In this document: positions 1 through 10,870 of the stretch, piece after piece
Numbering within the stretch: position 1 is the stretch's first letter
Layout: each line of letters begins with the position of its first letter
Assembly (NCBI GenBank): GCA_030747785.1
Contig: JASLKC010000024.1
Span: forward strand, 1-64,000
DNA from: Candidatus Poseidoniaceae archaeon
Lineage (GTDB): Archaea; Thermoplasmatota; Poseidoniia; Poseidoniales; Poseidoniaceae
Length of the DNA stretch: 64,000 nt
Direction: 5' to 3'
Made by a program: the position numbers and the translations under genes
The notes under the pieces: model-generated
The model's database searches: none
What the model saw: only the letters and a program-made list of their open reading frames with translations
What the model was told of the DNA's origin: nothing

Positions 1-954
1 CACAACGACCGCGTATGGTTTGACGCTGATGACGGCACAGGACGGCAACTATGGTCGAGCGATGGCAATTCAGTGCAGAAGGAAACTACTCTTACATCTG
101 AAATTGGGGCTGGGTCGGTACTGATTTCTACAGAATCTGAACTAATTCTCTCATCTCAAGATGGATTGACTATCTTTGGAGAAGGTACTTCTTTCATTTC
201 TGGCACATATGCTGATCTCACTATTTCCAATGGCTCACTAATTTACAATGGTGTTAGTGGAATGCTAATCGATGGCAATTGGTTTGATGCTACTCTTCAC
301 TCAAAGGCATACTGGGCCGAAGGATACCACTGGTTCTTCGCTAATTCGAATAGCTCAGTCCAATTACATCGAAGCGATGGAATTACCCTTGAGGAGATGA
401 CTTACGACCTTGTTTCTCCGGTAGATGAATTAGGATTCCATTTGGTTAATGGATTCTTGATTTTCGATACTCAACGAGCAGATGTGACCCACCATTTCGC
501 AGCATCGTTTAATCCGGCTAGTGGTTCTAGAATTGATTGGATAGACTATCCCGACCCTGGGCGGTTTGCAGTTTACCACACCGATGCACGGTTGTGGTTT
601 GATTGCAATTCTTTTAGCGGTAATGAACCATGTTCGAGCGATGGAATGGAAATTCAAATTGTAGAGGTAACTGAAACCGTCACTTCATCCAATCCACAAT
701 CATTTGTCGAATTGGATGGGAGGGTTTTCGCTTTGCTAGATGATGGCACGGGACATGTGCTCGTAATGATTCAAGATGGAACTCATTCGGTACTATGGGA
801 CCCTACACCCGGCTCATACGAAGCAGGGCATATAGGTGAAATGTGGATAGGAGTTGACCAGATTTGGTTTATTTCTGATTCACAGAATTATGGACAGGAA
901 CTCTACGGCTGGGCACATGGAGAAATCAGTGAAGAATGGATAATCATTCAATGA
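1..954 (+). CDS. Secreted/surface beta-propeller-like protein (5'-truncated; ORF open to the window edge)
   Basis: Frame 1 is open from base 1 (HNDRVWFDADDGTGRQLWSSDGNSVQK...); repeated 'G.ELW..' / 'LWSSDG'-like motifs typical of ELWxxDGT repeat proteins; stop at 952-954. Confidence 0.6.
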   Translation, partial: HNDRVWFDADDGTGRQLWSSDGNSVQKETTLTSEIGAGSVLISTESELILSSQDGLTIFGEGTSFISGTYADLTISNGSLIYNGVSGMLIDGNWFDATLHSKAYWAEGYHWFFANSNSSVQLHRSDGITLEEMTYDLVSPVDELGFHLVNGFLIFDTQRADVTHHFAASFNPASGSRIDWIDYPDPGRFAVYHTDARLWFDCNSFSGNEPCSSDGMEIQIVEVTETVTSSNPQSFVELDGRVFALLDDGTGHVLVMIQDGTHSVLWDPTPGSYEAGHIGEMWIGVDQIWFISDSQNYGQELYGWAHGEISEEWIIIQ

Positions 955-2633
955 CGCCAATCATGACGCGCTGCTAATGGTTGTCGCCAACCCTGGCCGA
1001 ATGCACGGCAGGAAACTCGAGGCGCAGGAGGCATTTGCCAGCGCTTATGCTCGTTACGAGCAAGTCTAGTTAGCACTTCGTTGACAATGGTAGAATCATG
1101 GCCGTGAGAGCAGATTTCCGTAGCATCAAGCCCCTCTTCGATATGAAGGCGTAATATCTCATCTAGCAGGGGATATGGAGGGAGACTATCCTCGTCCTTC
1201 TGGTCTGGAGCCAATTCAGCACTCGGCGGTTTTGTCATAGTGGATTCTGTAACCGCTTCAATACCAAGTCGTTTGTTGAATGCACGAGCCATCGCGTAAA
1301 CTTCCATCTTGTACAAGTCGCCAAGAGGGGCATATCCTCCAGCCATATCTCCGTATAACGTACAATAGCCTTGACCGAGTTCACTCTTATTTCCTGTAGC
1401 GATTGCCATAGCACCGGTTGCATTTGCTTGTGCCATCACAATTAGACCCCGTAAGCGGGCTTGGAGATTTTCTGCAGCGACTGGATTTCCAGACTCAAGA
1501 ATATCGCTAAGGGATACCTCTGCCGAATCGTGAAGTTCAGAAATCGGTTTCATCATGAATTCAATTCCAAGTGCTTCAGCAGTGGCGATTGCATCATCGA
1601 TGCTGTGCTGAGAGGAGTGGCGTGATGGCATCGAAATACCTGTGACATTTGACGGGCCTACCGCTGCTGCTGCTACACAAGCAGCCAATGCTGAATCTAT
1701 TCCTCCTGAAAGTCCTAGTACAATCTTTTCAATTCCACTCTTACGGCAATAATCACTGAGGCCCATCACCACTGCTTCAAGTACATCATCGTCGCCAATA
1801 TTAGGTGATTCTCCCGAAGCGAGTTTGATGGTTTTTCCATCGCCAATCCATTCACATGAATCAATATCATCCAAATCGGTGATTAATACTCCTTCTCGCC
1901 ATCCAGGGGCGAGAATTGCACTTCCATCAGGCCATGCTATTATCGACCTTCCATCGAAGAGCAAATCATCATTTCCTCCAACTTGATTCGCAAGGAGGAA
2001 GGGGTGTCCTAAGGACGCTGCCGCTGCTCTTGCAACCGCTAATCTAACCTCTGCCTTATCTGCGTGGTAAGGCGATGCAGAGAGATTTACTGTCGCATCG
2101 AGATGGACTCCTTGGCGGCCCCATTCGACAATCTGAGAAATTGGATCACTATCGTAATCGGTTGGAGTTTCACGAGCATGTTGCCATGCATCTTCACAGA
2201 TTGTAACGCCGATATCTAGACCGCCTGTGGTACGACTAATTCCCGGCCTTTCATCGGCTTCAAAATAACGAGCTTCATCGAATACATCGTATGTTGGAAG
2301 CAATTGTTTGCGCACTAATTCACGCCCACCTTCGCCGGCTCGAACAACGCCATTTCCAGGCTTCGTACGTTCCTCTAATGGTGGCACTGGCGTCCCAACT
2401 AAGATGGGAATTGCACATTCCATCACCGCTGCTTCTTCCGCACAAGCGGTGATGAAGTCGGGTTGTAAAAGCAAATCTCTTGGAGGGTATCCGCTGATTG
2501 CACATTCGGTACTTATTGCCACTACAGCTCCTGCAGACATTGCCAATTCAGCCATGGCGGAAATCATTCCAGAATTGCCTTTGATGTCACCAACAGTAGG
2601 GTTGACCTGTAGCAGTGCAATTCGGCGCGCCAT
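948..2633 (-). CDS. nadE: NAD+ synthase (glutamine-hydrolysing; nitrilase + synthetase domains)
   Basis: N-terminal nitrilase (ALLQVNPTVGDIKGN, TICEDAW), C-terminal ATP-pyrophosphatase P-loop LGLSGGIDSAL and GNKSELGQGYCTLYGDMAGGYAPLGDLYK. Confidence 0.96.
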   Translation of the reverse strand: MARRIALLQVNPTVGDIKGNSGMISAMAELAMSAGAVVAISTECAISGYPPRDLLLQPDFITACAEEAAVMECAIPILVGTPVPPLEERTKPGNGVVRAGEGGRELVRKQLLPTYDVFDEARYFEADERPGISRTTGGLDIGVTICEDAWQHARETPTDYDSDPISQIVEWGRQGVHLDATVNLSASPYHADKAEVRLAVARAAAASLGHPFLLANQVGGNDDLLFDGRSIIAWPDGSAILAPGWREGVLITDLDDIDSCEWIGDGKTIKLASGESPNIGDDDVLEAVVMGLSDYCRKSGIEKIVLGLSGGIDSALAACVAAAAVGPSNVTGISMPSRHSSQHSIDDAIATAEALGIEFMMKPISELHDSAEVSLSDILESGNPVAAENLQARLRGLIVMAQANATGAMAIATGNKSELGQGYCTLYGDMAGGYAPLGDLYKMEVYAMARAFNKRLGIEAVTESTMTKPPSAELAPDQKDEDSLPPYPLLDEILRLHIEEGLDATEICSHGHDSTIVNEVLTRLARNEHKRWQMPPAPRVSCRAFGQGWRQPLAARHDWRH

Positions 2634-2642
2634 AGACTCCCT

Positions 2643-2664
2643 CGTCTCCCCTTAGGGGGAGACG
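2643..2664 (-). repeat. Start-proximal inverted repeat upstream of nadE
   Basis: C-GTCTCCCC-TTAG-GGGGAGAC-G (9 bp stem) 9 nt before the nadE ATG (2633). Confidence 0.8.
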
Positions 2665-2690
2665 GGCTCTGTACCTTGTGGTCGTTTGTA

Positions 2691-5600
2691 TCAGTCTTCG
2701 TAATCGTCTTCCTCGTACTCATACTCCCATCCATCCGCCTCTCCTTGGCGAGCAGTGGCCAATCTAAGCCATGTGAGAATCGCTAACATTGCGACACAAA
2801 GTAGAGTGAGAGTAATCCCAATTAACCATGGGTCTGCATCTCCTAATATTCCTGAAAGGAAACCTTCCTCACTTGCAGGTTTCACATCGATCATTTTACT
2901 GGTAAGAGTCTGTTCATCTTCAAGAGTAACTTCCAGCCATTGAATTCCGGGGTACTCAGGCTTCCAGTCTACTACTAATGTGCCAACTGAACCGCCTTCT
3001 ACCTCGAAATCATTCCTGCTCAATAATTCGCGATTTCCAGAGAGGTCAACGACCTCGACTTTGACATTTGCAGAACCGGCTACTTCACCGCGATTCCTGA
3101 TATGGATTTGGACGGCTACAGCCTCGTCTACCTCTAGAGTATGTTTGGAAAGTTCTACTGCTCCAGCATCCATATGGAATTCGGGTGTGAAGTGAATTAA
3201 ATCCCAGCGGGCTGCAGGCGTACTGTGACTATTTGTTGTCGAATCAGAAACGAATTCATTACCCGCTAAATCTCGACCTTCTAGTCTGACCTTGAGGACT
3301 ATTTGTGTCTCCAAAATACTTGGTGAAATTCCTGAGAGATCAATTTGACCAAGATAAGCCAGACGTAATCCTGTATCTTCTTCTCCTTCAAGGGTTAGTG
3401 ATATTCTTCCTGTTTCTACAGGTGTATTATCCTCAGTAGTAGTAAGCCACCAAATCAACTCAACAGAATCGGTGTCAATACCGAAATTTTCACTCACTAT
3501 GACTCTGACTTCATGTAGTTCTGCCTCAATAATTGAACCGGGGCGGGGGGATGAAAATTCAACCACGATTGGGCCCACGTCATCGACTAAAATCCAACGC
3601 ACTGCATCGATTTGGCTAGTAGTATCGCTCCCTTGAATTGGTAAGCATCCAACAGACCAAGTTAGTGCATGTCGGCCATTTTGAACCGGGGCATTTAGCG
3701 ATGCGGTAAACATACCATCGACAGCAGTTGTCAACTCATTATATCCATTAATCATGACATTGACTTCACAGTCGAAATTCGGTCTTTCACCACTTTGTGA
3801 AAATATCACAACGCCAGATAATTCCATCGGAGAACTGGGGGGAACCCTTGCGCCCTCGTCGGTTAATTGTCCCTTTTCAACCCATAAATCGATTTCTTCA
3901 GTCACCATCATCTCAGCTGAGAATCGCCAGCGGTTTTGAGGGAAATTTACGGAATCTGTATTTCCTGCACGGTCATAAATTGTGACCATAGGTTCTCTGC
4001 GAGTATCACCTAAATCAGGCATTGTCCATTTAGGAATCACTTCTATTTGCAGAATGAGGTCGATGGAATAAGGGTCTGGGACGGAACCATCTGTTGTGAG
4101 AATTCTACATGTTTTCACTTCTAGATGTTCTGATTCGCTATGACATTGTCGGGATTCTGAATTCCATATGAGTTCAAGCCTATCACTTACAATATTGTCC
4201 GCTAATGCAACCTCCACAGTAGAGATATCAGAGACACCATTAGGCTCACTGAAGGACACATTCAGGTCATATGTTTGCCCTGGATGTAGCCATGCTTTAC
4301 GCCCGCTTTCCCAAACTAATCCATCGGTATCAATCACGGGTGTGCCGTCAGCTTTCAATTGATACATGAAGAGATGATCATCTGGAGAAGCGCTACCACC
4401 TCCCATTAACTCGTGACCCGATTTATCTTTGCCGGTAACATATCCTGCGACCTTGTCGCCAGGAAAGCCTTGTGAATCGTCAAAAATACCTACATAATTT
4501 CCAAAGGAATTATCCAAAAACATTGGAGAATTCATGTTCCACATAATGTACTCGCCCTCATTTGGCCAATCGTCATTATTGAGGTCATCTGCCCATTCTC
4601 TCCAAATCATCAACTGTAGGCTATCGGGCAATACAGGTTGGTCGGTGACATTTACGACTATTACCTGATATGCTGATGAAACTAGATGGTCGAAATGACG
4701 AACATTTACACTGGCAACTACTGGAGCAAGTGGGTCTACGACAAATGTGCGATTCGTTATCGAAGGATAGGCTAGTCCGCCGCCTGCGGTAGCATTCAAT
4801 TCAACCCGCCATTCTACCTCTCCACTCGTGAATGGAGTTGTGGTGTTAATACTCCAATACTGTCCAGATAATTTTGTAGTATTAGCGATTAATACATCAT
4901 CGCGATAAAGTCTCAATTCGAATTCATCATCAAATGGAGCCTCATCTGGCTCACCATTCTCAAAGCCAACATCGACCAGTAGCGATAGGTTCTCTTCAGC
5001 TTTTAGATATTGATTTGTAACTGGAATTTGACCATCATCATCAATCCACTGAACGGACTGAATTAACATGTCATTATCTATCGCAGGATTGCTCCAAGTC
5101 TCAGATGTAGGCATGGAAACTACTCCATCATTCAAGTAAACTCTTATCTCTAATCTAAGATCTAATTGGTCCTCCCAAAACTGAGCACTACGGAATGAAA
5201 TATTCAGGTCGTGTAGGTCGCCATTAACAGTATGATTGAGACTGTTTTCCTTGAAAATTAGAACATCGCTAGCACCATTAGTAATCATTTGACCATTATT
5301 CACAGGAATCATCCATGTGGCCTTATCAAGGGTTGAGTGAGCAGTCAAAATCAGCATATTTGGTGCAGAAGAATGCACTTGTGTACGTACTGATAGGTCG
5401 TGCCATTTCTTGGAAGGGGATAGAGTTGAAGAAAGGTTGCTAATGGTTAGCATACCCATGTCGACTTCATCCGAAGAAGTAACATCATCAATTACTACTT
5501 CGAGCATGCAATTACTTGCAGCGCTGAATCTCACTGGGAGGTTCGCAGCTTTCTGTGTATCGAGTCGTGCATAATTAGCACTCATTACCAAATCCGAAAG

Positions 5601-7553
5601 TGGCCCTGCTTCGATGACCTCTACTGCATCATATCCGATGCCTAGACCACTAATTTCGTGCCATCCAGGGTCGGCAATCAACTCTACCTTGCCCTGTATG
5701 AATTCTGAACCTCCGCCTCTCCACGCCATTGTTGCAGAAGTAGTTTGAAGGTTGAGATCTGCCAATTCCGACTGGTTCAGTTCTAAGATCATAGAATCGG
5801 TGAAATCTCCTCCACCTCTTTGAGCGATTAGCGAATTACCTACCCATAAAGCAAGGGTTTTCTGCCCTTGACCAGTGCCCGCAGTCAATCGTGATTGTAC
5901 GGAAAAACTCTCAGCATCTCTCGGAATCCATACGTCGACAAACTCAGTTCCAAAGAACGGTATCTGTACTGAATGTGCGGCTGAGCCATTGGCGAATACA
6001 TCTTGCCATCCCCATGAACCAATCGACTCATGCACAACTCCCCATTCTGCCTTTCCATCAGCATCAATATCGATAAATGGATGAGTGGGGGTGCTGGATG
6101 GGATTAGAGTTACATCTACATCTGATAATGTCCAACTTTGCCCATTCCCAGTTAATCTAATTTGTACATTCGAGGCCAATTTATCGAACTCGACAGTCAT
6201 GCCCGTGGTTGTCATATTTTGCCACGGACCTCCATCGACACTAATCTCTTCAGTAGGAGTTCCTGTTACACTAGCCATTACTGCATAGCCTATGATTGGA
6301 GAACCGATATTCATTACAGGGCTGGTGAAACTACTATTGTCGGTTCCTGAAATTGAGTTAGATGTTGCAGTCCAAGTGCTGCCATTGGAGACCCAACCAG
6401 TAAAGGAGGGGTCGGTATGGAATCCATCGAAGAGTTTTCCTCCGCCACTAATCTCAAAGAGGCGCGGCGAATCTCCATTTTGATTTGGAACGAAGGCGAG
6501 ATGGAGTCTCAGAGAATCGTGTTTCTCCCAATCGATTCCTCCAAGATCGATTTTATGTGAATTACCTTCTACATATCCTGGAATTGCTACCCCGGTTAAA
6601 CCATCGAGAATCGTCCAGTTTAGATGAGCACCCCCCGGAATACTTGCATCGAGGAAAATAGGTGGGTAACGACCCTCTTCCATAGTTCCAATAGCGCCAT
6701 TACCCCATCCAAATGCCGGAGTTGTGAGATTGCCTATCGAAGCCCCGGCAATTTCGATATCATCGAAGAACCAGTAATCACAGCATGTCCCAGAACCCGC
6801 GGTTTGTCTTGCCCTAACTTGGAAATTAGAATGATATGCATTACTTGGTAAATTATAGGAAATCTGTGTTGAAGTACCACCTGCGGTTGAACCTTGGAAT
6901 AACCGAACCGAAGTCCATGAATTTCCACTATTCCTGTATTCCAAATAGAAATTCTCGTTGACATCAGGTTCTTCACCGCAACCGGCATTACCTTGTTTTA
7001 CCCATGCGCCGAGAGCCATTCCTTGATGGCCAGAAAGGTCGACAACTGGACTTGTTATAGTGACAGAGCCCCCTCTTGTCCAAAAGGATGCACCGCTGGT
7101 CCCATTACGGCCACATGACAGCGTTGAACGCTGACCAAACGACGAAGAGCTAGAGGACCAGCCATCAGTTCCTTTATCGAAATTCCAATCAACGCCCATG
7201 AAACCAAGTCCGAGGGAACCATCTGAGGATTCACTCACGCCGTTCGAGATCATCCCTGGTCGAGTCCAATCGGTCCAATTGAATCCTGACCCTCTAGAAT
7301 CAGCACCTGCACTGATAGTCAAATCGATTTCTTGGATCGCCTCATCGGCCGGAGATTCGAGGACAATTCCATTGGTCGTGGAGTCTGCGATGATATTTAC
7401 TTGCGTCATTGCACCTGGAATGGTGTTGCGGACTATGTCCGCATTCGCGAGGCTGTCTTCATTTGCATGGGTTAGAACCTGCGAAACAGGGCCACTGAGA
7501 AGCAGGACGAGCACAAGTACGATGGCCTGTGTCCCCTTTGTAGTTGCTGCCAT
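2691..7553 (-). CDS. Large membrane-anchored surface protein (signal peptide, MAM/reelin-like Cys-containing N-terminal domain, Ig-like/CARDB-type repeats, C-terminal TM helix)
   Basis: 1620 aa; N-terminal hydrophobic signal AIVLVLVLLLSGPVSQVLT; C-terminal TM WLIGITLTLLCVAMLAILTWL followed by acidic tail; 'CARDB'-like VQIHIRNRGEVAGSANVKVEV. Confidence 0.8.
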   Translation of the reverse strand: MAATTKGTQAIVLVLVLLLSGPVSQVLTHANEDSLANADIVRNTIPGAMTQVNIIADSTTNGIVLESPADEAIQEIDLTISAGADSRGSGFNWTDWTRPGMISNGVSESSDGSLGLGFMGVDWNFDKGTDGWSSSSSSFGQRSTLSCGRNGTSGASFWTRGGSVTITSPVVDLSGHQGMALGAWVKQGNAGCGEEPDVNENFYLEYRNSGNSWTSVRLFQGSTAGGTSTQISYNLPSNAYHSNFQVRARQTAGSGTCCDYWFFDDIEIAGASIGNLTTPAFGWGNGAIGTMEEGRYPPIFLDASIPGGAHLNWTILDGLTGVAIPGYVEGNSHKIDLGGIDWEKHDSLRLHLAFVPNQNGDSPRLFEISGGGKLFDGFHTDPSFTGWVSNGSTWTATSNSISGTDNSSFTSPVMNIGSPIIGYAVMASVTGTPTEEISVDGGPWQNMTTTGMTVEFDKLASNVQIRLTGNGQSWTLSDVDVTLIPSSTPTHPFIDIDADGKAEWGVVHESIGSWGWQDVFANGSAAHSVQIPFFGTEFVDVWIPRDAESFSVQSRLTAGTGQGQKTLALWVGNSLIAQRGGGDFTDSMILELNQSELADLNLQTTSATMAWRGGGSEFIQGKVELIADPGWHEISGLGIGYDAVEVIEAGPLSDLVMSANYARLDTQKAANLPVRFSAASNCMLEVVIDDVTSSDEVDMGMLTISNLSSTLSPSKKWHDLSVRTQVHSSAPNMLILTAHSTLDKATWMIPVNNGQMITNGASDVLIFKENSLNHTVNGDLHDLNISFRSAQFWEDQLDLRLEIRVYLNDGVVSMPTSETWSNPAIDNDMLIQSVQWIDDDGQIPVTNQYLKAEENLSLLVDVGFENGEPDEAPFDDEFELRLYRDDVLIANTTKLSGQYWSINTTTPFTSGEVEWRVELNATAGGGLAYPSITNRTFVVDPLAPVVASVNVRHFDHLVSSAYQVIVVNVTDQPVLPDSLQLMIWREWADDLNNDDWPNEGEYIMWNMNSPMFLDNSFGNYVGIFDDSQGFPGDKVAGYVTGKDKSGHELMGGGSASPDDHLFMYQLKADGTPVIDTDGLVWESGRKAWLHPGQTYDLNVSFSEPNGVSDISTVEVALADNIVSDRLELIWNSESRQCHSESEHLEVKTCRILTTDGSVPDPYSIDLILQIEVIPKWTMPDLGDTRREPMVTIYDRAGNTDSVNFPQNRWRFSAEMMVTEEIDLWVEKGQLTDEGARVPPSSPMELSGVVIFSQSGERPNFDCEVNVMINGYNELTTAVDGMFTASLNAPVQNGRHALTWSVGCLPIQGSDTTSQIDAVRWILVDDVGPIVVEFSSPRPGSIIEAELHEVRVIVSENFGIDTDSVELIWWLTTTEDNTPVETGRISLTLEGEEDTGLRLAYLGQIDLSGISPSILETQIVLKVRLEGRDLAGNEFVSDSTTNSHSTPAARWDLIHFTPEFHMDAGAVELSKHTLEVDEAVAVQIHIRNRGEVAGSANVKVEVVDLSGNRELLSRNDFEVEGGSVGTLVVDWKPEYPGIQWLEVTLEDEQTLTSKMIDVKPASEEGFLSGILGDADPWLIGITLTLLCVAMLAILTWLRLATARQGEADGWEYEYEEDDYED

Positions 7554-7639
7554 GCACTCGCTGGATATACTCGATGTAATTCAAAGGAACCCCTTCCGGC
7601 CGGATTTTTTGATTTAGTTTGCATCATATGGGCAGAGTA

Positions 7640-7654
7640 AGCCCCAAAGGGGCT
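7640..7654 (+). repeat. Start-proximal inverted repeat upstream of ileS
   Basis: AGCCCC-AAA-GGGGCT, 33 nt before ATG 7688. Confidence 0.75.
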
Positions 7655-7687
7655 GGTTTCAAGTCATGTTCTCATCTGGCGGGGTTC

Positions 7688-10600
7688 ATGGTGGCACCCA
7701 AGCCAACCGATGAACTCGATTCAGTCGCTCTTGAGACTGGTCTCCTAAAGACCTGGTCCGAGGAGGAAGTTTTCGAGAATTCGGTGCAGAATAGAGCCGA
7801 TGGCGAGCCATTCATTTTCCTTGAGGGACCACCTACAGCAAATGGCAAACCGGGTATCCACCACGTTGTAGCTCGTACCTTCAAAGATCTAGTCTGTAGA
7901 TGGAAAACAATGGAAGGCTATTTTGTTGAAAGAAAGGGTGGTTGGGATACCCACGGATTACCTGTTGAAATCGAAGTCCAAAAGCGATTGGATTTGATGA
8001 GTAATGAGGCGATTGAAGCCTTCGGGATGGAAGAATTCAACAAGGAATGTCGAGATTCGGTTTGGACCTATGAGGCAGCATGGCGTGAAATGACCGAACG
8101 CATGGCCTATTGGTGTGACCTCGACGAACCATATGTAACTCTACATGACAATTACATCGAATCCGGTTGGTGGGCTCTCAAACAGATGTTTGAGAAGGAC
8201 TTACTCTATCGAGGATACAAGGTTCTGCCATATTGTCCACAAACTGGGACTTCATATTCCAGTCACGAAGTGGCTCTTGGATACAAAGAAGTCGAGGAGC
8301 CATCTGTTTACATCAAATTCAAACTCGAAGATAGTGATGCTTCAATCCTAGCTTGGACAACCACACCGTGGACTCTTCCGGGAAATGTCGGACTTGCGGT
8401 TGGCCCCGATGTCGAATACATCCGTGTTCGTGTTACTTCCGAACCTGAAAATTGGGACGGGCATGGTGGAGCCGAAATCGGTGAAGAATTGATTCTCGCC
8501 AAGGACCTATTCAAGGAAGTAATTCGTCATCATTGTGAGGAAGTAGAAACACTACTTGGTAGCGATCTAGTTGGACGCTCGTATGAGCCACTCTTCCCGG
8601 GTGCAATCGAGCGTGGAGATTCCAAGACGGCATGGACTGTTATCGAAGCAGATTGGGTCACTACTACCGATGGAACAGGAGTTGTTCACACCGCGGTAAT
8701 GTATGGTGAAGATGACTACAATCTAGGGATGGAGGTAGGGCTTCCTGCACAACATACAGTCGATATCAACGGTGCTTTCCTCAAAGGAACACACCCCGCC
8801 CTTGACGGGCGTTATGTGAAGGACTGCGATGCAACAATAATCGAACTTCTACATGATACAGGATTACTTTATCGCGAAAAAATGTATACTCACGACTACC
8901 CACACTGTTGGAGAACCGGCCATCCTCTTCTCTACTATGCAATGGACTCGTGGTTCGTTCGAATGACCGCTGTCAAAGACAGGCTTCTAGAATTCAATTC
9001 TCAAGTCGAATGGGCTCCTGATTGGGTAGGCGAAGGTAGATTTGGTGAATGGTTGCGTAATGTCAAGGATTGGGCAATTAGTCGAGAGAGATATTGGGGC
9101 ACTCCTCTTCCTGTTTGGATTTGTACCAAATGCGAACACCAACACTGTGTCGGTTCAAGAGAGGAACTTGCAGCTATGGCAGCAGAAGGAAGCCCGGTTG
9201 CTGACGACCTCCATCGCCCATTTGTCGATGACACAATTCTTTCATGCCCCGAATGTAATTCCGATATGAAACGCGAACCTTTCGTAATGGATTGTTGGTT
9301 TGATTCGGGGTGTGCCTCCTTTGCTCAATGGCACCATCCATTTGGAGAGGAAGGAAAATTCGAAAATAATTTCCCGGTTGATTACATCTGTGAAGGTGTT
9401 GACCAGACCCGTGGATGGTTCTACACATTACTTGCAGTAAGCACTACTGTCTTCGATAGCATCTGTTACAAGCGCTGCCTTTCACTTGGCTTGATTCTTG
9501 ATGCTGAAGGAAAGAAGATGAGCAAATCAAAGGGTAATATCGTTGACCCGTGGGACCACTTCAACCGGGAAGGTGCAGATGCAACACGCTGGTACATGGT
9601 AACTGCAGGAGCGCCTTGGAATCCACTGAAATTCGACCCCAATGGTGTAAGGGAAACTTATGGCAAGATGTTCCTAACCCTCTGGAATATCCACCGTTTC
9701 CATGCTGATTATGCAGCATTAGACGGATTTGATCCTGATACTTCACCAAAGGGTAAGGAAACTCCACTCGATAAGTGGATTCTTTCTCGTCTAAATCAGG
9801 TAATTGCTGCAACTCATGCACAATTCGAGTCCTGGGATTTCCATAAGGCATGCAGAGGAATTGAGGACTTCATTGTGAACGATGTATCAAATTGGTATGT
9901 TCGTAGGAGCCGTCGACGTCTTTGGGATGAAGCTGCGAGCGAAGATAAGTTATCTTGCCAACACACACTGCACAAGATTCTCGTAACCGTTAGTCGCCTA
10001 ATAGCGCCGGTTTCACCGTTCATGGCCGATGTGATTCACCGAAATCTCGAGGGCGAATCTGTTCACCTTGCTAACTGGCCAGAAGACGGGACTGTCGACG
10101 AGGGAATTATCGAAGCTATGGGCCTTGTTCGAGAACTTGCCGAAACTGGACGTCGTATTCGTGTCGACAATGACCGTAGACAGCGACTGCCATGCTCAGA
10201 AGGATGGATAGTTAGTGGGCCCGACCTCTCTTCATTCCACGATATTCTTGCCGAGGAACTCAATGTTGAAACCATATCTCTAGAGAAAGATCTTGACCGA
10301 TTCCAATCCGAGGTAGTACATCCAAATCGTAGAAGTCTCGGCGCTAAATGCCGTCAAGACCTACCTGCAGTACTAGCCGGAATCGCCGATGGAGATTCGG
10401 AATCGATGCTTGCGAGTATCGAGGCGGGAAATCTGGTTATCGCTGGCTATGAAATCACGGCTGAGGACATAGAAATTCGCAGAGTTGAGAGAGTTGGATT
10501 CGCTGCTGAAACAATCCAGAGTTCGGATGGTTCTTCAGTATCCTTAGTTCTCGACATGAGCGATACTCCTGAATTGCTTTCCAAGGGACTAGCCCGAGAT

Positions 10601-10828
10601 ATTACACGACGTGTCCAAGCCGCACGCAAGGACCTCAACCTCGCAATTGAGGAGCAAATCAAACTCGAAGTTTGGACCAAAGATGCGCCCGAACTTTTCG
10701 AGTCTGACCTACAATGGATTATCGATGAAACAAGGGCTTCCAATGCTGAATTCCTAGTTGGTGAAGGTTCTGGTGAAAGTTTCGAAGTGGACGGTGCTAC
10801 AGTGTGGTATTCGGTCTCTGCTTTGTGA
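7688..10828 (+). CDS. ileS: Isoleucyl-tRNA synthetase
   Basis: Class I signatures GPPTANGKPGIHHV (HIGH-like) and KKMSKSKGN; full length; ATG at 7688 (MVAPKPTDELDS) preferred over the in-frame extension from 7619. Confidence 0.95.
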   Translation: MVAPKPTDELDSVALETGLLKTWSEEEVFENSVQNRADGEPFIFLEGPPTANGKPGIHHVVARTFKDLVCRWKTMEGYFVERKGGWDTHGLPVEIEVQKRLDLMSNEAIEAFGMEEFNKECRDSVWTYEAAWREMTERMAYWCDLDEPYVTLHDNYIESGWWALKQMFEKDLLYRGYKVLPYCPQTGTSYSSHEVALGYKEVEEPSVYIKFKLEDSDASILAWTTTPWTLPGNVGLAVGPDVEYIRVRVTSEPENWDGHGGAEIGEELILAKDLFKEVIRHHCEEVETLLGSDLVGRSYEPLFPGAIERGDSKTAWTVIEADWVTTTDGTGVVHTAVMYGEDDYNLGMEVGLPAQHTVDINGAFLKGTHPALDGRYVKDCDATIIELLHDTGLLYREKMYTHDYPHCWRTGHPLLYYAMDSWFVRMTAVKDRLLEFNSQVEWAPDWVGEGRFGEWLRNVKDWAISRERYWGTPLPVWICTKCEHQHCVGSREELAAMAAEGSPVADDLHRPFVDDTILSCPECNSDMKREPFVMDCWFDSGCASFAQWHHPFGEEGKFENNFPVDYICEGVDQTRGWFYTLLAVSTTVFDSICYKRCLSLGLILDAEGKKMSKSKGNIVDPWDHFNREGADATRWYMVTAGAPWNPLKFDPNGVRETYGKMFLTLWNIHRFHADYAALDGFDPDTSPKGKETPLDKWILSRLNQVIAATHAQFESWDFHKACRGIEDFIVNDVSNWYVRRSRRRLWDEAASEDKLSCQHTLHKILVTVSRLIAPVSPFMADVIHRNLEGESVHLANWPEDGTVDEGIIEAMGLVRELAETGRRIRVDNDRRQRLPCSEGWIVSGPDLSSFHDILAEELNVETISLEKDLDRFQSEVVHPNRRSLGAKCRQDLPAVLAGIADGDSESMLASIEAGNLVIAGYEITAEDIEIRRVERVGFAAETIQSSDGSSVSLVLDMSDTPELLSKGLARDITRRVQAARKDLNLAIEEQIKLEVWTKDAPELFESDLQWIIDETRASNAEFLVGEGSGESFEVDGATVWYSVSAL

Positions 10829-10853
10829 AAACCGAAACAGTCGGGTTGAAATC

Positions 10854-10870
10854 TGGCCACATAGTGGCCA
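10854..10870 (+). repeat. Inverted repeat overlapping lipoprotein start codon
   Basis: TGGCCAC-ATA-GTGGCCA whose last base is the A of ATG 10870. Confidence 0.75.
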
